A stretch of 64,000 nucleotides of DNA from Fimbriimonas ginsengisoli Gsoil 348. GTDB lineage: Bacteria > Armatimonadota > Fimbriimonadia > Fimbriimonadales > Fimbriimonadaceae. Location of the stretch: the NCBI GenBank assembly GCA_945881865.1, contig CAMCVK010000010.1:1-64000 (forward strand), written 5' to 3'. How positions within the stretch are numbered: position 1 is the first letter of the stretch; the number at the start of each line of letters is the position of its first letter. This document shows positions 34,281 through 42,586 of the stretch, one piece after another. The position numbers and the translations under genes were made by a program. Under the pieces are notes generated by a model. That model had not been told where the DNA came from. It saw nothing but the letters and a program-made list of their open reading frames with translations, and did not search any database.

Positions 34281-35059
34281 GCGGGTTCACCGGATGGCTC
34301 TTTTCGGAAGGCTATGTAGACCGTCCCGCCCGCGATGGCCACTGCCACGAGGCTTACGGCGACGGCCACCAGCGGCGGGACGGCCGTCGCTAACGGAATC
34401 ACCAACAGAACCGCAACCGCGCAAGTCCACGCGGCCAAGATCTTCTTGCCTTGCCCGCGGCCGATGAATTTGCCTCGGGCACGCTCCAAAAGGAACGGGG
34501 AGCCACACTTCTCGCAGTGGATTCGGCCCGGAGAATTCGGCTCCCCGCAATCCAGACAGCGAATCGGCGCAAACATTCTTGGGTCGGTTACCACGTATTG
34601 CCACTGCCGAAAGGTGCGATGCTCATCGATGAACAGCCGCTCAGGAAGCTCTTTCAGCGCGCTCTCTGCAATCTTTAACGCGTGGCCCGGGTAGCCGAGA
34701 TCATAGAGTTGCCGTGCCACCCGGAACCGACCCACCGGGTCGCGCGGCCGAAACGTGAGCGCCTGGTAGGCCCGCTCTAGCTGCTCCACTTCCAGCGACT
34801 TCAGGTCCCGCGCGTTCATGGCGGCCCTCAGGAACGGATAGAGCACGATGGTAGAGATGGCGATCACCAGGGCAATCGGCGAGAAAATGGGAGCCGGAGG
34901 CTTAAACGCAACATAGCCCAGGGCGGCCGCCACGCCGATGCCCAGCAAACCGGAAATGGCATCTAATTCCCCGGCAATCATCCAATGGATGACCGAGATG
35001 ACCATTACGGCGATGGGCATCCAGATGACGCAGCCCGCGAGTGGGAGAACTTCGGTCAT
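34277..35059 (-). CDS. Membrane protein with zinc ribbon, unknown function
   Basis: I do not recognise this 260-residue protein. It has about three hydrophobic segments at the N-terminus, a soluble helical middle (LKSLEVEQLERAYQALTFRPRDPVGRFRVARQLYDLGYPGHALKIAESAL, TPR-like in character), and a zinc ribbon with two CxxC pairs (CLDCGEPNSPGRIHCEKCGSPF). Two more hydrophobic segments lie at the C-terminus. It sits between plsY and the LptF/G permease, overlapping the latter by 4 nt, so a role in envelope lipid traffic or assembly is possible but unproven. Confidence 0.6.
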   Translation of the reverse strand: MTEVLPLAGCVIWMPIAVMVISVIHWMIAGELDAISGLLGIGVAAALGYVAFKPPAPIFSPIALVIAISTIVLYPFLRAAMNARDLKSLEVEQLERAYQALTFRPRDPVGRFRVARQLYDLGYPGHALKIAESALKELPERLFIDEHRTFRQWQYVVTDPRMFAPIRCLDCGEPNSPGRIHCEKCGSPFLLERARGKFIGRGQGKKILAAWTCAVAVLLVIPLATAVPPLVAVAVSLVAVAIAGGTVYIAFRKEPSGEPA

Positions 35060-35068
35060 CGCGGGGTC

Positions 35069-35686
35069 CTAAGTCTTTCGGAAAGAGAACTTGGGTTCAG
35101 TGCCTTCGAGTAAACGGGAAAGGTTCTTTCGGTGCAGAATAATGACTGCGATAGCAACTAAACCAAATAACGGCAAGACCTGACGAGAAGTTGCCGGATA
35201 TAGAAATCCGAACAGCAAGGCTGAACTGACGCCAATGATACTGGCGATGGCCATGTACTGCACCGTGAGCAAGATAACAGCAAATAGCGCAAAGCCGGAA
35301 AGGGCAACGAGCGGCGCCGCGCCCAGGCCCGCGCCCATGGCGGTGGAAACTCCCTTACCACCCTTGAACTTGAGGAACGGACTGAATGCGTGGCCGACAA
35401 CGGCGGTCATTCCGGCAAGAAACCAGATCGCCTGCGGGTCAATTCCGTTCACTGGCTCGATAAAAACGAACCGGGCGATGAGAGCTGGAATCAGCCCCTT
35501 GGTCATGTCCATAAAGAACACCGCGGTGGCCCACCCCGTGCCAAGGGCGCGCTTAACGTTGGTGGCGCCGATGTTGCCGCTGCCTACCTTCAGGAGGTCG
35601 ATTCCCTTCGCCTTGGCAACTAAAAAGCCAAAAGGAACCCCGCCCAAAAAGTAGGCGAAGACGAGCAAACCAAGCAAAGGGGTCAT
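35069..35686 (-). CDS. plsY: Acyl-phosphate:glycerol-3-phosphate acyltransferase
   Basis: This 205-residue, five-segment inner-membrane enzyme makes lysophosphatidic acid from acyl phosphate. The three PlsY motifs are GSGNIGATNVKRALG (motif 1), FLKFKGGKGVSTAMGA (motif 2) and, less clearly, HRKNLSRLLEGTEPKF (motif 3). Length is typical. The ATG overlaps the glnE stop by 4 nt (ATGA). The zinc-ribbon protein follows after 9 bases. It supplies phospholipid for the envelope whose LPS genes follow. Confidence 0.95.
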   Translation of the reverse strand: MTPLLGLLVFAYFLGGVPFGFLVAKAKGIDLLKVGSGNIGATNVKRALGTGWATAVFFMDMTKGLIPALIARFVFIEPVNGIDPQAIWFLAGMTAVVGHAFSPFLKFKGGKGVSTAMGAGLGAAPLVALSGFALFAVILLTVQYMAIASIIGVSSALLFGFLYPATSRQVLPLFGLVAIAVIILHRKNLSRLLEGTEPKFSFRKT

Positions 35687-38268
35687 CGTGATAAACGCTC
35701 CATGGTCTGCAGATAAAGGGCCCGGACTTCTGTGGTGATCTTTTGGTGGCGAACGAGCAACCCGTCTCCTCCGTCAAGCATCATCAGTTCGGCCAGCCCC
35801 TTCAGTTTACTGGGATTTTCGGGAAGTAGGTCATCAGAATTTCCTTGAAGTTGAACCCACGTTCGAAGCTCCTGCAAGAAGGTGTGCGCATCGCGCAAAA
35901 CCTCGGCTTCCAACACGTTCAGAAGCCCACTTCGGGCCAACGTGTCGATCCGGGTGGAGATTCTGAGGTCCGTTGCGGACGGCCTCAGCCGTGGCTCCTT
36001 GAGCTCTTGAACATGGATCAGCCATTCGATATCGCTAAGTCCCCCGAATCCAAGTTTTAAATTTCGCCGACGATCTACTTCGGAAACACGCTCGTTTTCG
36101 ATGCGTTGCTTCATTTTTGCCAGCTCGATCACTTCCTGGGCGGTAAGGGGAGCCACGTAGCAGATATCTCTTGCGGCAGAGACGGCCTCGCTTCCGCCAA
36201 AAATGCTGCGAGCTTGCCCCAAGGCAAATCGCTCCCAGACTTCCATATCGGTTCGGGAGTATTGATAAAGCCCCTCGATGGACCGCACGAGCGGCCCTTT
36301 TCCGCCATCGGGACGAAGTCGGAAATCGGCATGCAACGGCGCATTAAACTTGCGCAATTCCCTCAGAATCCGGCTGAATTCTTCGGCCCGGGACTCGATA
36401 GCCGCCCCGCCATCTAGGGAAACGAGGCAAAGATCGGCGTCGCTTGCCGGGCTGATATCTTGCAGCGCAAAGGAGCCTAGGGCCAAAATGGCGGCATCAT
36501 ATCCCGCCAGGCCAGCACAAGCCCGAATGGCATCTTCAAGGTGCTCGGTCAACCGTTCTCGTAGCGGAAAATCACCGGCGAGCACCCATCGGGCGAGCGT
36601 CCGGGCCCGGGCGGAAATGTAGCGGGACGCGAGCTGGCTGACATTTCCTTGGAAGGAGAGCTGCACCTCCTCCTCGATTTCGCCACTGATCAAGTCTTCG
36701 GTTAAGGTCAAGTTTCCGCGAAAAGCTTCTACTAATGCGGGGGCTCGCTGGATGAGCAGCTGCAGCCGATCTAGGCTGCCATCGTTCTGTTGCAGCGAGT
36801 GGTAGAAGTCCTCGCTGTGCGGCAGCGCGTCGAGCCAGCTTTCGGCGAGGGTGCTCCTCTCGCCGAGCGCGTTTAGCACCCATCGCCGAGGCGTCTCGGC
36901 CTGGTTCAGCTCGCTGAGGTCTTCGCGGTAGCGCGTCCGGACCTTGGCCCGGATGTCGTCGGTGGCGGCTTCCAAAGCGACATCGTCGGCAAATCCCATC
37001 AACCATGCGATCGAGTGGCGGGCAGCAGCTCCCGACGGAAGTTGGTGGCTCTGTTGGTCATCCAGCAGCTGGATTCTGTGCTCCAGCTTACGGAGATATT
37101 GGTAGCTTTCGGCAAACAAACTTTCATCTTTCGGTGAGATGATCCCGTCTTGGCGCAAAGCGGTGAGGCACTCGAGTGTTGGACGGCCCCGCAGAGCCGG
37201 CCGCGCCTTGCCATGGACCAGCGAGAGGATCTGGACAAAGAACTCGATGTCTCGGATGCCACCGGCGCCCCGCTTGATGTCATGCGGCACCGAGTGCGCT
37301 TCAATCCGATCTCGAACCTGGGCCAGGGAATCCAAGAACACGTCGCTGCGCGTTCTTTCGAAGCAAATTTCGCCGCGGAGGACATCCCAAGCTGCCTGCG
37401 CTTCTTGTGGGCCGGCAACAACCCGGCTGCGAACCATGGCCAAAACCTCCCAGGGCTCGGCATACAGTCTGTAGTAAGCCCCGTAGGAAGCTAGCGTCCT
37501 GATGATGTCACCCGTCGAGCCGTACGGACGGAGCCGGAGGTCCACGCGGTAAAGGCATCCGCGGCCCATGCGGTCCGAAAGAGCCCGCGATACCTCCTGG
37601 CAATACCGAATGTAACCCTTCTCCATCTCGGCCGGGATTGAGTCCAAGACGAAGAAGGCGAGATCGACGTCGGACGAATAGTTAATCTCTTCCCCGCCCA
37701 ACTTACCAAATCCGACCGTCGCAACCGGGTTTGCCGTCCCTTTGCCATGCAGGTGCTCCCAAACCGTCCGGGACGTCAGCTCAATGATAACTTCGGCGAG
37801 AACGGACAGCTCGTGCCAGATCACAGGTTGCGGAATCTCCCCGCTCAAGTCACGTTGGACGATACGAAGATTCCAAGATTGGCGCAAAAACCTTAACCGA
37901 TCCAGCGCGTGACGGTAGGAGATGGCGGTGGCAAGCAACGACTCGCCCTCGCGCCGAAGCGTGGCGGCGACCGGCCCGCTGGAGATTGCCTCGCGGGAGA
38001 GAATTACGCCGGCTAGCTCAGGGTTTTGAACAATGCAATCCGTCAAACTTGCACTAATCGAGAACACCATCATCAGATCGCGTCCGCCGATCGGATACAG
38101 CTGGAGGTCGTCAAAGAACATGGCCACGCGGGTGGTGGCGACGAGCCACCTTTCGAGCCCGCTCATCGCGGCGGCGGGATCGGGCAAGGCGGCAACCGCC
38201 GGCGCAAACCAGTCGGCTGGCACTAAGTTCAAGTCGGCGCAACGCTGGTTGATGGCTTCCTGAGTCAT
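35683..38268 (-). CDS. glnE: Glutamine synthetase adenylyltransferase/deadenylylase-like
   Basis: This 861-residue GlnE-family protein is shorter than the 945 of E. coli. The first nucleotidyltransferase domain has an intact GFGKLGGEEINYSSDVDLAFF, followed by a helical GlnD-UTase-type region (KRGAGGIRDIEFFVQIL). The second catalytic domain reads LGSFALQDISPASDADLCL: the SDAD acid pair is kept, but the KxGG part of the motif is lost. In known enzymes the N-terminal half removes AMP and the C-terminal half adds it, so the adenylylating half may be altered. ATG 38268 is chosen because it overlaps the nth stop (ATGA). The longer frame upstream runs antisense-like through nth and is not used. Confidence 0.88.
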   Translation of the reverse strand: MTQEAINQRCADLNLVPADWFAPAVAALPDPAAAMSGLERWLVATTRVAMFFDDLQLYPIGGRDLMMVFSISASLTDCIVQNPELAGVILSREAISSGPVAATLRREGESLLATAISYRHALDRLRFLRQSWNLRIVQRDLSGEIPQPVIWHELSVLAEVIIELTSRTVWEHLHGKGTANPVATVGFGKLGGEEINYSSDVDLAFFVLDSIPAEMEKGYIRYCQEVSRALSDRMGRGCLYRVDLRLRPYGSTGDIIRTLASYGAYYRLYAEPWEVLAMVRSRVVAGPQEAQAAWDVLRGEICFERTRSDVFLDSLAQVRDRIEAHSVPHDIKRGAGGIRDIEFFVQILSLVHGKARPALRGRPTLECLTALRQDGIISPKDESLFAESYQYLRKLEHRIQLLDDQQSHQLPSGAAARHSIAWLMGFADDVALEAATDDIRAKVRTRYREDLSELNQAETPRRWVLNALGERSTLAESWLDALPHSEDFYHSLQQNDGSLDRLQLLIQRAPALVEAFRGNLTLTEDLISGEIEEEVQLSFQGNVSQLASRYISARARTLARWVLAGDFPLRERLTEHLEDAIRACAGLAGYDAAILALGSFALQDISPASDADLCLVSLDGGAAIESRAEEFSRILRELRKFNAPLHADFRLRPDGGKGPLVRSIEGLYQYSRTDMEVWERFALGQARSIFGGSEAVSAARDICYVAPLTAQEVIELAKMKQRIENERVSEVDRRRNLKLGFGGLSDIEWLIHVQELKEPRLRPSATDLRISTRIDTLARSGLLNVLEAEVLRDAHTFLQELRTWVQLQGNSDDLLPENPSKLKGLAELMMLDGGDGLLVRHQKITTEVRALYLQTMERLSR

Positions 38269-38930
38269 GAGAGTTCCTTCCGAGCGCACCGGTCCCGAAC
38301 CGGACACGCGGCGCAACTTGGCTTTCTGGCGTGGCAAAGGGTGCGGCCGTGCTGAATGAGCGTTGTGTGGAAACGGAATGCCTCGCCCACGCGAACCTTC
38401 CGGGCCAGCGTGTCGTGCGCCTTCGCCTCGTTTTCCTTGTCGCCAAGAATTCCGAGCCGCTTTGCCACGCGAAACACGTGCGTATCGACCGGAATTGTGT
38501 GCCGGCCCATCGCGAAGCAAAGCACAATACTCGCTGTCTTTGGGCCGACTCCCGGCAGTTTGAGGAGCCACTCCGTAGCTTTTGGCGTCGACAGATTGCG
38601 CAAAAAGTCTAAGTTAGATGCCCCATGCTCTTCACAAATCACCCGCAAGCTCGTTTGGATGCTGCGGGCTTTTTGGTTCGGCAATCCTGCAGCGCGAATC
38701 AGGCTTACGACCACCGACTCGGGCGCGACAGCCAGTTCAGCCCAGTCTGGAAAAGCTTCGCGCAATCGTGTGAAGGCCGGGAACGACCGGGCATCGCTAG
38801 AATGCTGACTTAGGATGCAGCTGATCAATTCCTCCATCGGATCAAATCGAGGAATGTGTCGGTTTTCGCCATGAATCTTTTCCAAATCCACCAAAAGTTG
38901 GTGGACCTTCTCTCGCGACCAGTACGCCAT
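38265..38930 (-). CDS. nth: Endonuclease III-type DNA glycosylase
   Basis: This 221-residue base-excision repair enzyme cleaves oxidised pyrimidines and nicks abasic sites. The helix-hairpin-helix is LLKLPGVGPKTASIVL with the catalytic lysine, and the catalytic aspartate is in TIPVDTHVFRVAKRLG. The C-terminal CHARKPSCAACPVRDRC binds a 4Fe-4S cluster with spacing C-x6-C-x2-C-x5-C. The start ATG 38930 lies two bases after the gmhA stop. Upstream in-frame starts would overlap gmhA. glnE follows with a 4-nt overlap. Confidence 0.92.
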   Translation of the reverse strand: MAYWSREKVHQLLVDLEKIHGENRHIPRFDPMEELISCILSQHSSDARSFPAFTRLREAFPDWAELAVAPESVVVSLIRAAGLPNQKARSIQTSLRVICEEHGASNLDFLRNLSTPKATEWLLKLPGVGPKTASIVLCFAMGRHTIPVDTHVFRVAKRLGILGDKENEAKAHDTLARKVRVGEAFRFHTTLIQHGRTLCHARKPSCAACPVRDRCARKELS

Positions 38931-38932
38931 CT

Positions 38933-39502
38933 CTAAGGGGTTTCGGCCAACCTCCGTTCCACTTCGTCGCACAAAATGTGGCCCAATAACATGTGCATCT
39001 CCTGGGCTCGGGCGGTGATCGAGGTCCCAACCGGAAGGTGCAATTCGCAGATTTCCGCAAGTTTTCCTCCGCCCTCCGCCGTGAACCCAGCCGTCACCAC
39101 GTTGAGGTGGCGCGCGCGCTCCACCGCCCGCAGAATGCTCGGGCTGTTTCCACTGGTGCTGAAAGCCAGGAGGACCGAACCGGGCCGCGCGAAAGCTTCC
39201 ACTTGCCTGGCAAAGACCTGCTCATATCCGTAGTCGTTCGAGATCGCGGTTACGGCGGCAGGGCTCGTCGAAAGCGATAGCGCCGCAAACGGCTTCCGTT
39301 CCCGGGTGAAGCGACCAACGAACTCGCCGGCCAAGTGATCGGCGTCCGTTGCAGAGCCGCCGTTCCCACAGAACATGATAGGAGCACCCGCCCGTACGCC
39401 CGACTCGACGAGATTGGCGAGTTCATCGAGCTTGGGCAGAAGCGCCTCGACGGCATCAAGGGCTCGACGATGCCCGCGAATCGCGGCGAAGAATGCTTCC
39501 AT
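38933..39502 (-). CDS. gmhA: Phosphoheptose isomerase (SIS domain)
   Basis: This 189-residue SIS-domain protein is the length of GmhA, which converts sedoheptulose-7-phosphate to D-glycero-D-manno-heptose-7-phosphate for LPS core or S-layer glycan. Motifs are MFCGNGGSATDADHLAGEFVGRF, AISNDYGYEQVF, LLAFSTSGNSPSILRAVE, and a C-terminal helix with EMHMLLGHILCDEVE that holds the zinc-ligand glutamine/histidine of the family. It is the first gene of the leftward train ending in folP. A GmhB-like phosphatase lies 1.5 kb away. Confidence 0.9.
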   Translation of the reverse strand: MEAFFAAIRGHRRALDAVEALLPKLDELANLVESGVRAGAPIMFCGNGGSATDADHLAGEFVGRFTRERKPFAALSLSTSPAAVTAISNDYGYEQVFARQVEAFARPGSVLLAFSTSGNSPSILRAVERARHLNVVTAGFTAEGGGKLAEICELHLPVGTSITARAQEMHMLLGHILCDEVERRLAETP

Positions 39503-39511
39503 GGTTGATAG

Positions 39512-39517
39512 AGTCTA
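39512..39517 (-). promoter_or_regulatory. Putative -10 box TAGACT of the gmhA train
   Basis: TAGACT on the minus strand lies 9 nt before the gmhA ATG. The next divergent gene starts 46 bases away, so the promoters share this gap. Confidence 0.35.
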
Positions 39518-39548
39518 GTCGCTGGTACCCTGTTTGCGGGGTTTTTGA

Positions 39549-39992
39549 GTGAAAGGCGTTCTATTCCAATCGATCAAGCGGCATACCGATGCGCGCGGCT
39601 GGCTCGTTGAGCTGTTCCGCGACGACACCCTGCCCGAAGGTTTCCGGCCCGCGATGTCTTACCTGAGCGTCACGAAACCCGGCGTCGCACGGGGGCCGCA
39701 CGAGCATGTGGACCAAACCGACGGCTTTCTGTTCTTTGATGGCTCCTACGAGCTCCACCTTTGGGAGAACCGCGAGGGCGAGCCCGAGGCCGCCGAGATC
39801 CACCAAGTTGGGCGCGATAACCCGGTGTTCGTTACGGTTCCTCCCGGGGTCGTCCACGCCTACCGTAACGTCGGCGCCGAAGACGCCCTCGTCATCAATC
39901 TGCCCAACCGCCTCTATGGCGGTTGGAATCGGGCCGAACCGGTTGATGAAATTCGACACGAGAACGACGAAACATCGAGGTTTAAGCTTTGA
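39549..39992 (+). CDS. dTDP-4-dehydrorhamnose 3,5-epimerase-like cupin
   Basis: This 147-residue cupin of the RfbC family reads RHTDARGWLVELFRDD, MSYLSVTKPGVARGPHEHVDQTDGFLFFDGSYELHLW, then VFVTVPPGVVHAYRNVGAEDALVINLPNRLY. The catalytic-type histidine is in the PHEH region. It is about 35 residues shorter than RfbC, so it may be a related sugar isomerase. The start is GTG 39549. The stop overlaps the TTG start of the dehydratase gene (TTGA), so the pair would act on the same 4-keto-6-deoxy sugar. Confidence 0.75.
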   Translation: MKGVLFQSIKRHTDARGWLVELFRDDTLPEGFRPAMSYLSVTKPGVARGPHEHVDQTDGFLFFDGSYELHLWENREGEPEAAEIHQVGRDNPVFVTVPPGVVHAYRNVGAEDALVINLPNRLYGGWNRAEPVDEIRHENDETSRFKL

Positions 39993-41011
39993 ACCTACTC
40001 GTAACCGGTGCCGCAGGCTTTATTGGCTCCCACTTTGTTCGTCTGGTCCAGCGAGTGCGACCGACTTGGAACGTCTTCATCGTTGACGCTTTGACTTATT
40101 CAGGAAATGAGTCGACGATGGTCGATCTGCTTTCAGCCGGGGCTCGCTTCTTCCATGCCCGAATTGAGGACCGCGCGGCGATTGCGAATATCATCGAAGA
40201 GAATGCCGTCACGCACATCGTGAACTTTGCCGCCGAATCTCACAACGATCGGTCGTTGCAGGGTTCCTCCTTTCTCACCTCCAATGCCTTTGGAGTGGAA
40301 GTCTTGGCTCACCTCACCAAAGAGTACAAACTAGAACGACTACTTCAAGTTTCTACCGACGAAGTCTATGGAAGTATTGCGGAAGGTCAGTTCTACGAAA
40401 CCACACCCATCGCTCCGAATACGCCGTATAGTGCTAGCAAAGCCGCCGGAGAAATGGTTTGCCGAGCGCACTGGAAGGCGTTCCAAACACCGATCGTCGT
40501 GACTCGCGGGGGCAACACCTACGGCCCTTACCAGTACCCAGAGAAGTTGATTCCCTTCTTCACAGTTCGGCTATTGCTTGGCAAGAAGGTCCCGCTTTAC
40601 GGAGATGGCTCTCAGATTCGGGAGTGGATCCACGTTGAGGATCATGCGGCAGGAATTCTTGCCGCCTTGGAGCACGGAATACTTGGTGAAGCATATAACG
40701 TTGGCGATGATAACGAACGGGAGAATCGGGAAACCGTGCAGCTTTTGCTTGCGGCGACGGGGCAAGATAACGCGTTAGTCAAATCAATTGAGGACCCACG
40801 TAAAGGTGCTCATGACGCTCGCTACAGCATGAACACCGCAAAACTACGATCGCTTGGCTGGGAGCCTAAAGTTCCTTTCGACCGAGGCTTAACCGAGACG
40901 GTTGAGTGGTACAAGGCGAACACATCGTGGTGGAGTGAATTGCTTAATAACGCATCCTATCAGGATTTCATCCGACAATTCTACGGAAAGTCTCTAGGCG
41001 CTGATCTATAA
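39989..41011 (+). CDS. rfbB: dTDP-glucose 4,6-dehydratase-like enzyme
   Basis: This 340-residue extended short-chain dehydrogenase has the NAD loop VTGAAGFIGSHFV, the substrate Thr-Asp-Glu in VSTDEVYGS, and catalytic YSASK. NTYGPYQYPEKLIPFF is the signature of the RfbB/RmlB branch. It forms 4-keto-6-deoxy-glucose nucleotide. The start is TTG 39989, coupled to the epimerase gene by TTGA. No rmlA or rmlD is in the window, so the end product (rhamnose or another 6-deoxy sugar) is open. Its 3' end overlaps the convergent gmhB-like gene by 44 bases. Confidence 0.85.
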   Translation: MNLLVTGAAGFIGSHFVRLVQRVRPTWNVFIVDALTYSGNESTMVDLLSAGARFFHARIEDRAAIANIIEENAVTHIVNFAAESHNDRSLQGSSFLTSNAFGVEVLAHLTKEYKLERLLQVSTDEVYGSIAEGQFYETTPIAPNTPYSASKAAGEMVCRAHWKAFQTPIVVTRGGNTYGPYQYPEKLIPFFTVRLLLGKKVPLYGDGSQIREWIHVEDHAAGILAALEHGILGEAYNVGDDNERENRETVQLLLAATGQDNALVKSIEDPRKGAHDARYSMNTAKLRSLGWEPKVPFDRGLTETVEWYKANTSWWSELLNNASYQDFIRQFYGKSLGADL

Positions 41012-41510
41012 AAGAAGCGAAGTTCTCTTCCTCAAAGAGCACACCGGTTACTCCGGCGACTTCTCCAGCCTGAATATCGGTCGCTTTGTCGCCGATAAGC
41101 AAGGAGCGATTAAGGTCGAGACGATGCCTACGAGCAGCGGCAAAGAGCATTCCTGCCGCCGGTTTTCGAAACGATAAGTCGGCGCGGTAGACCGATAACT
41201 TGGCATCTTCGTAGTCCGGTGCGTAGAAAACGTCCAGGATTGAAATCGACTCTTCGGCCAGCGCCTTTAGATAAAACTCATTGAACTGCAAAAATGCGGT
41301 TTCCGAATACCTGCCTCGGCCGATACCGCTTTGGTTCGTAACGATGATTAACGGGCAGCCTAGTCGCATAAGTGCGCTAAGACCGGCGACTACCCCGGGA
41401 ATCCAAATGAGATCTTCCGGACGATGCAGGTAGCCGGTATCGCGGTTAATCACGCCATCTCGGTCGAGAAAGATAGCAGGCTTTATTTTATTTTCGGGTA
41501 GGGTCGGCAA
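40968..41510 (-). CDS. gmhB: HAD-family heptose-bisphosphate phosphatase-like protein
   Basis: This 180-residue HAD phosphatase has all four motifs: FLDRDGVIN (nucleophile Asp), VTNQSGIGRG, RKPAAGMLF and IGDKATDIQAG. Overall it matches GmhB, which removes the 7-phosphate (1,7-bisphosphate to 1-phosphate) in heptose synthesis. The region that in E. coli GmhB carries the CxH...CxC zinc site reads YAPDYEDAKLSVYRADLSF and has no cysteine, so it is a zinc-less variant or a relative. The start is TTG 41510, overlapping the lipoprotein gene by 28 bases. It is the last gene of the leftward UDP-sugar operon. Confidence 0.75.
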   Translation of the reverse strand: MPTLPENKIKPAIFLDRDGVINRDTGYLHRPEDLIWIPGVVAGLSALMRLGCPLIIVTNQSGIGRGRYSETAFLQFNEFYLKALAEESISILDVFYAPDYEDAKLSVYRADLSFRKPAAGMLFAAARRHRLDLNRSLLIGDKATDIQAGEVAGVTGVLFEEENFASFIDQRLETFRRIVG

Positions 41511-42586
41511 AGCGGGTCACCGAGAACGACATCTTTCCAGCGAGCGATCGGGCTGGCCATATAGAAGCTCTCGGCGAGATTGTAGCCTTTCGTGTAGCGA
41601 TCAAACAAGATGTCCGGGCGCGCCATCGCAAACACGTAAGGTTCGGAGACGTATCCCTTTACTCCTGTGACACCTTGTGACACTAGGTCCGCCACCAAAC
41701 TTTGGCCCCCGGTAGTAGGCAGCAGAGTTCTTGCGCTCGTAGAAACGAACGTCTCGGCGATGGCTCCTGGCTTAAAGCGAAGCGAATGGTACTTCTCGGC
41801 TCGGAACGCACTATCGTTGCTACCCCAGCTTACATAGCCCATAAGCGGCTTTGTATCCCCGTAGAATTCTGCCGAATCTTCGTAAACCGTCTGGAACTTC
41901 CGGACGTTTAGTGCCGCCGCCGCCGGTGCAAACGTCCCCTGCAGTTGGCCATAGGTTGAGTCCCGTCGATTCATTGCGGCATCAAGAATGAACGGGCCGA
42001 GATCGGCCTTCTGGGTTAGGCCGCGGTCCACGAGTCCTCGGGCATCCGCCACGGTGTATCCGTCCAACCGGGTGACCAAGTACATGTTGAATTTGGCGTT
42101 GCTAAACGATTCCTCCTTCCCGAAGTACGGACTCATTGAAGCCCGAATCGAAGCACTATCCAACTTCTTTATCTCGGAGATCCCTAGACCCATCGTTGCA
42201 AGGAACGCATCTACGGAATACTGCTGACCTTCGATCTTGATCGGAACGCCCTTTGTGGTTACGATGTAGTCAATCGCGCGGCCGGTTTCCATAATGCGAT
42301 CTCGAACGGGGTTCTCAATCGCAGATTTATACTCGGACATCGTGATCATCTCAGATGGGCTACACGATATCTTAATGACGTTTACGGCGGGTAGTCCACG
42401 CTTTTCCGCGTAGTACTTCCCGATTTCTTTGCTCGCCTCGCTCTTGTCGTTGATAAGCACGACGACCTTAGCACCTTCCAGGCTCTTCAGAGAGTAGGCC
42501 GGCGCTGCAGGCTCAGAGTCGCAGCCGAGGAGCCCAAGCATCAAAATGCTAACGGATATCATAGTAACTTTTGAACCACCGCACAA
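41483..42586 (-). CDS. TIGR03790-type lipoprotein
   Basis: This 367-residue predicted lipoprotein (SILMLGLLGCDSEP) has the TIGR03790 hallmarks: VVVLINDKSEASKEIGKYYAEKRGLP, NVIKISCSPSEMIT and DYIVTTKGVPIKIEG. Members often carry PEP-CTERM sorting signals in exosortase-bearing genomes. This one lacks such a tail but is within 8 kb of an exosortase. Function is unknown. GTG 42586 gives a positively charged leader; ATG 42562 is an alternative that overlaps the upstream epimerase by 14 bases. It sits between the UDP-glucuronate epimerase and gmhB-like genes. Confidence 0.7.
   Translation of the reverse strand: MCGGSKVTMISVSILMLGLLGCDSEPAAPAYSLKSLEGAKVVVLINDKSEASKEIGKYYAEKRGLPAVNVIKISCSPSEMITMSEYKSAIENPVRDRIMETGRAIDYIVTTKGVPIKIEGQQYSVDAFLATMGLGISEIKKLDSASIRASMSPYFGKEESFSNAKFNMYLVTRLDGYTVADARGLVDRGLTQKADLGPFILDAAMNRRDSTYGQLQGTFAPAAAALNVRKFQTVYEDSAEFYGDTKPLMGYVSWGSNDSAFRAEKYHSLRFKPGAIAETFVSTSARTLLPTTGGQSLVADLVSQGVTGVKGYVSEPYVFAMARPDILFDRYTKGYNLAESFYMASPIARWKDVVLGDPLCRPYPKIK

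Noticed and set aside
38269-38571. A 101-codon N-terminal extension of glnE
   Set aside because: It runs through nth in another frame, has low-complexity composition, and the ATG at 38268 overlaps the nth stop in the usual ATGA way.
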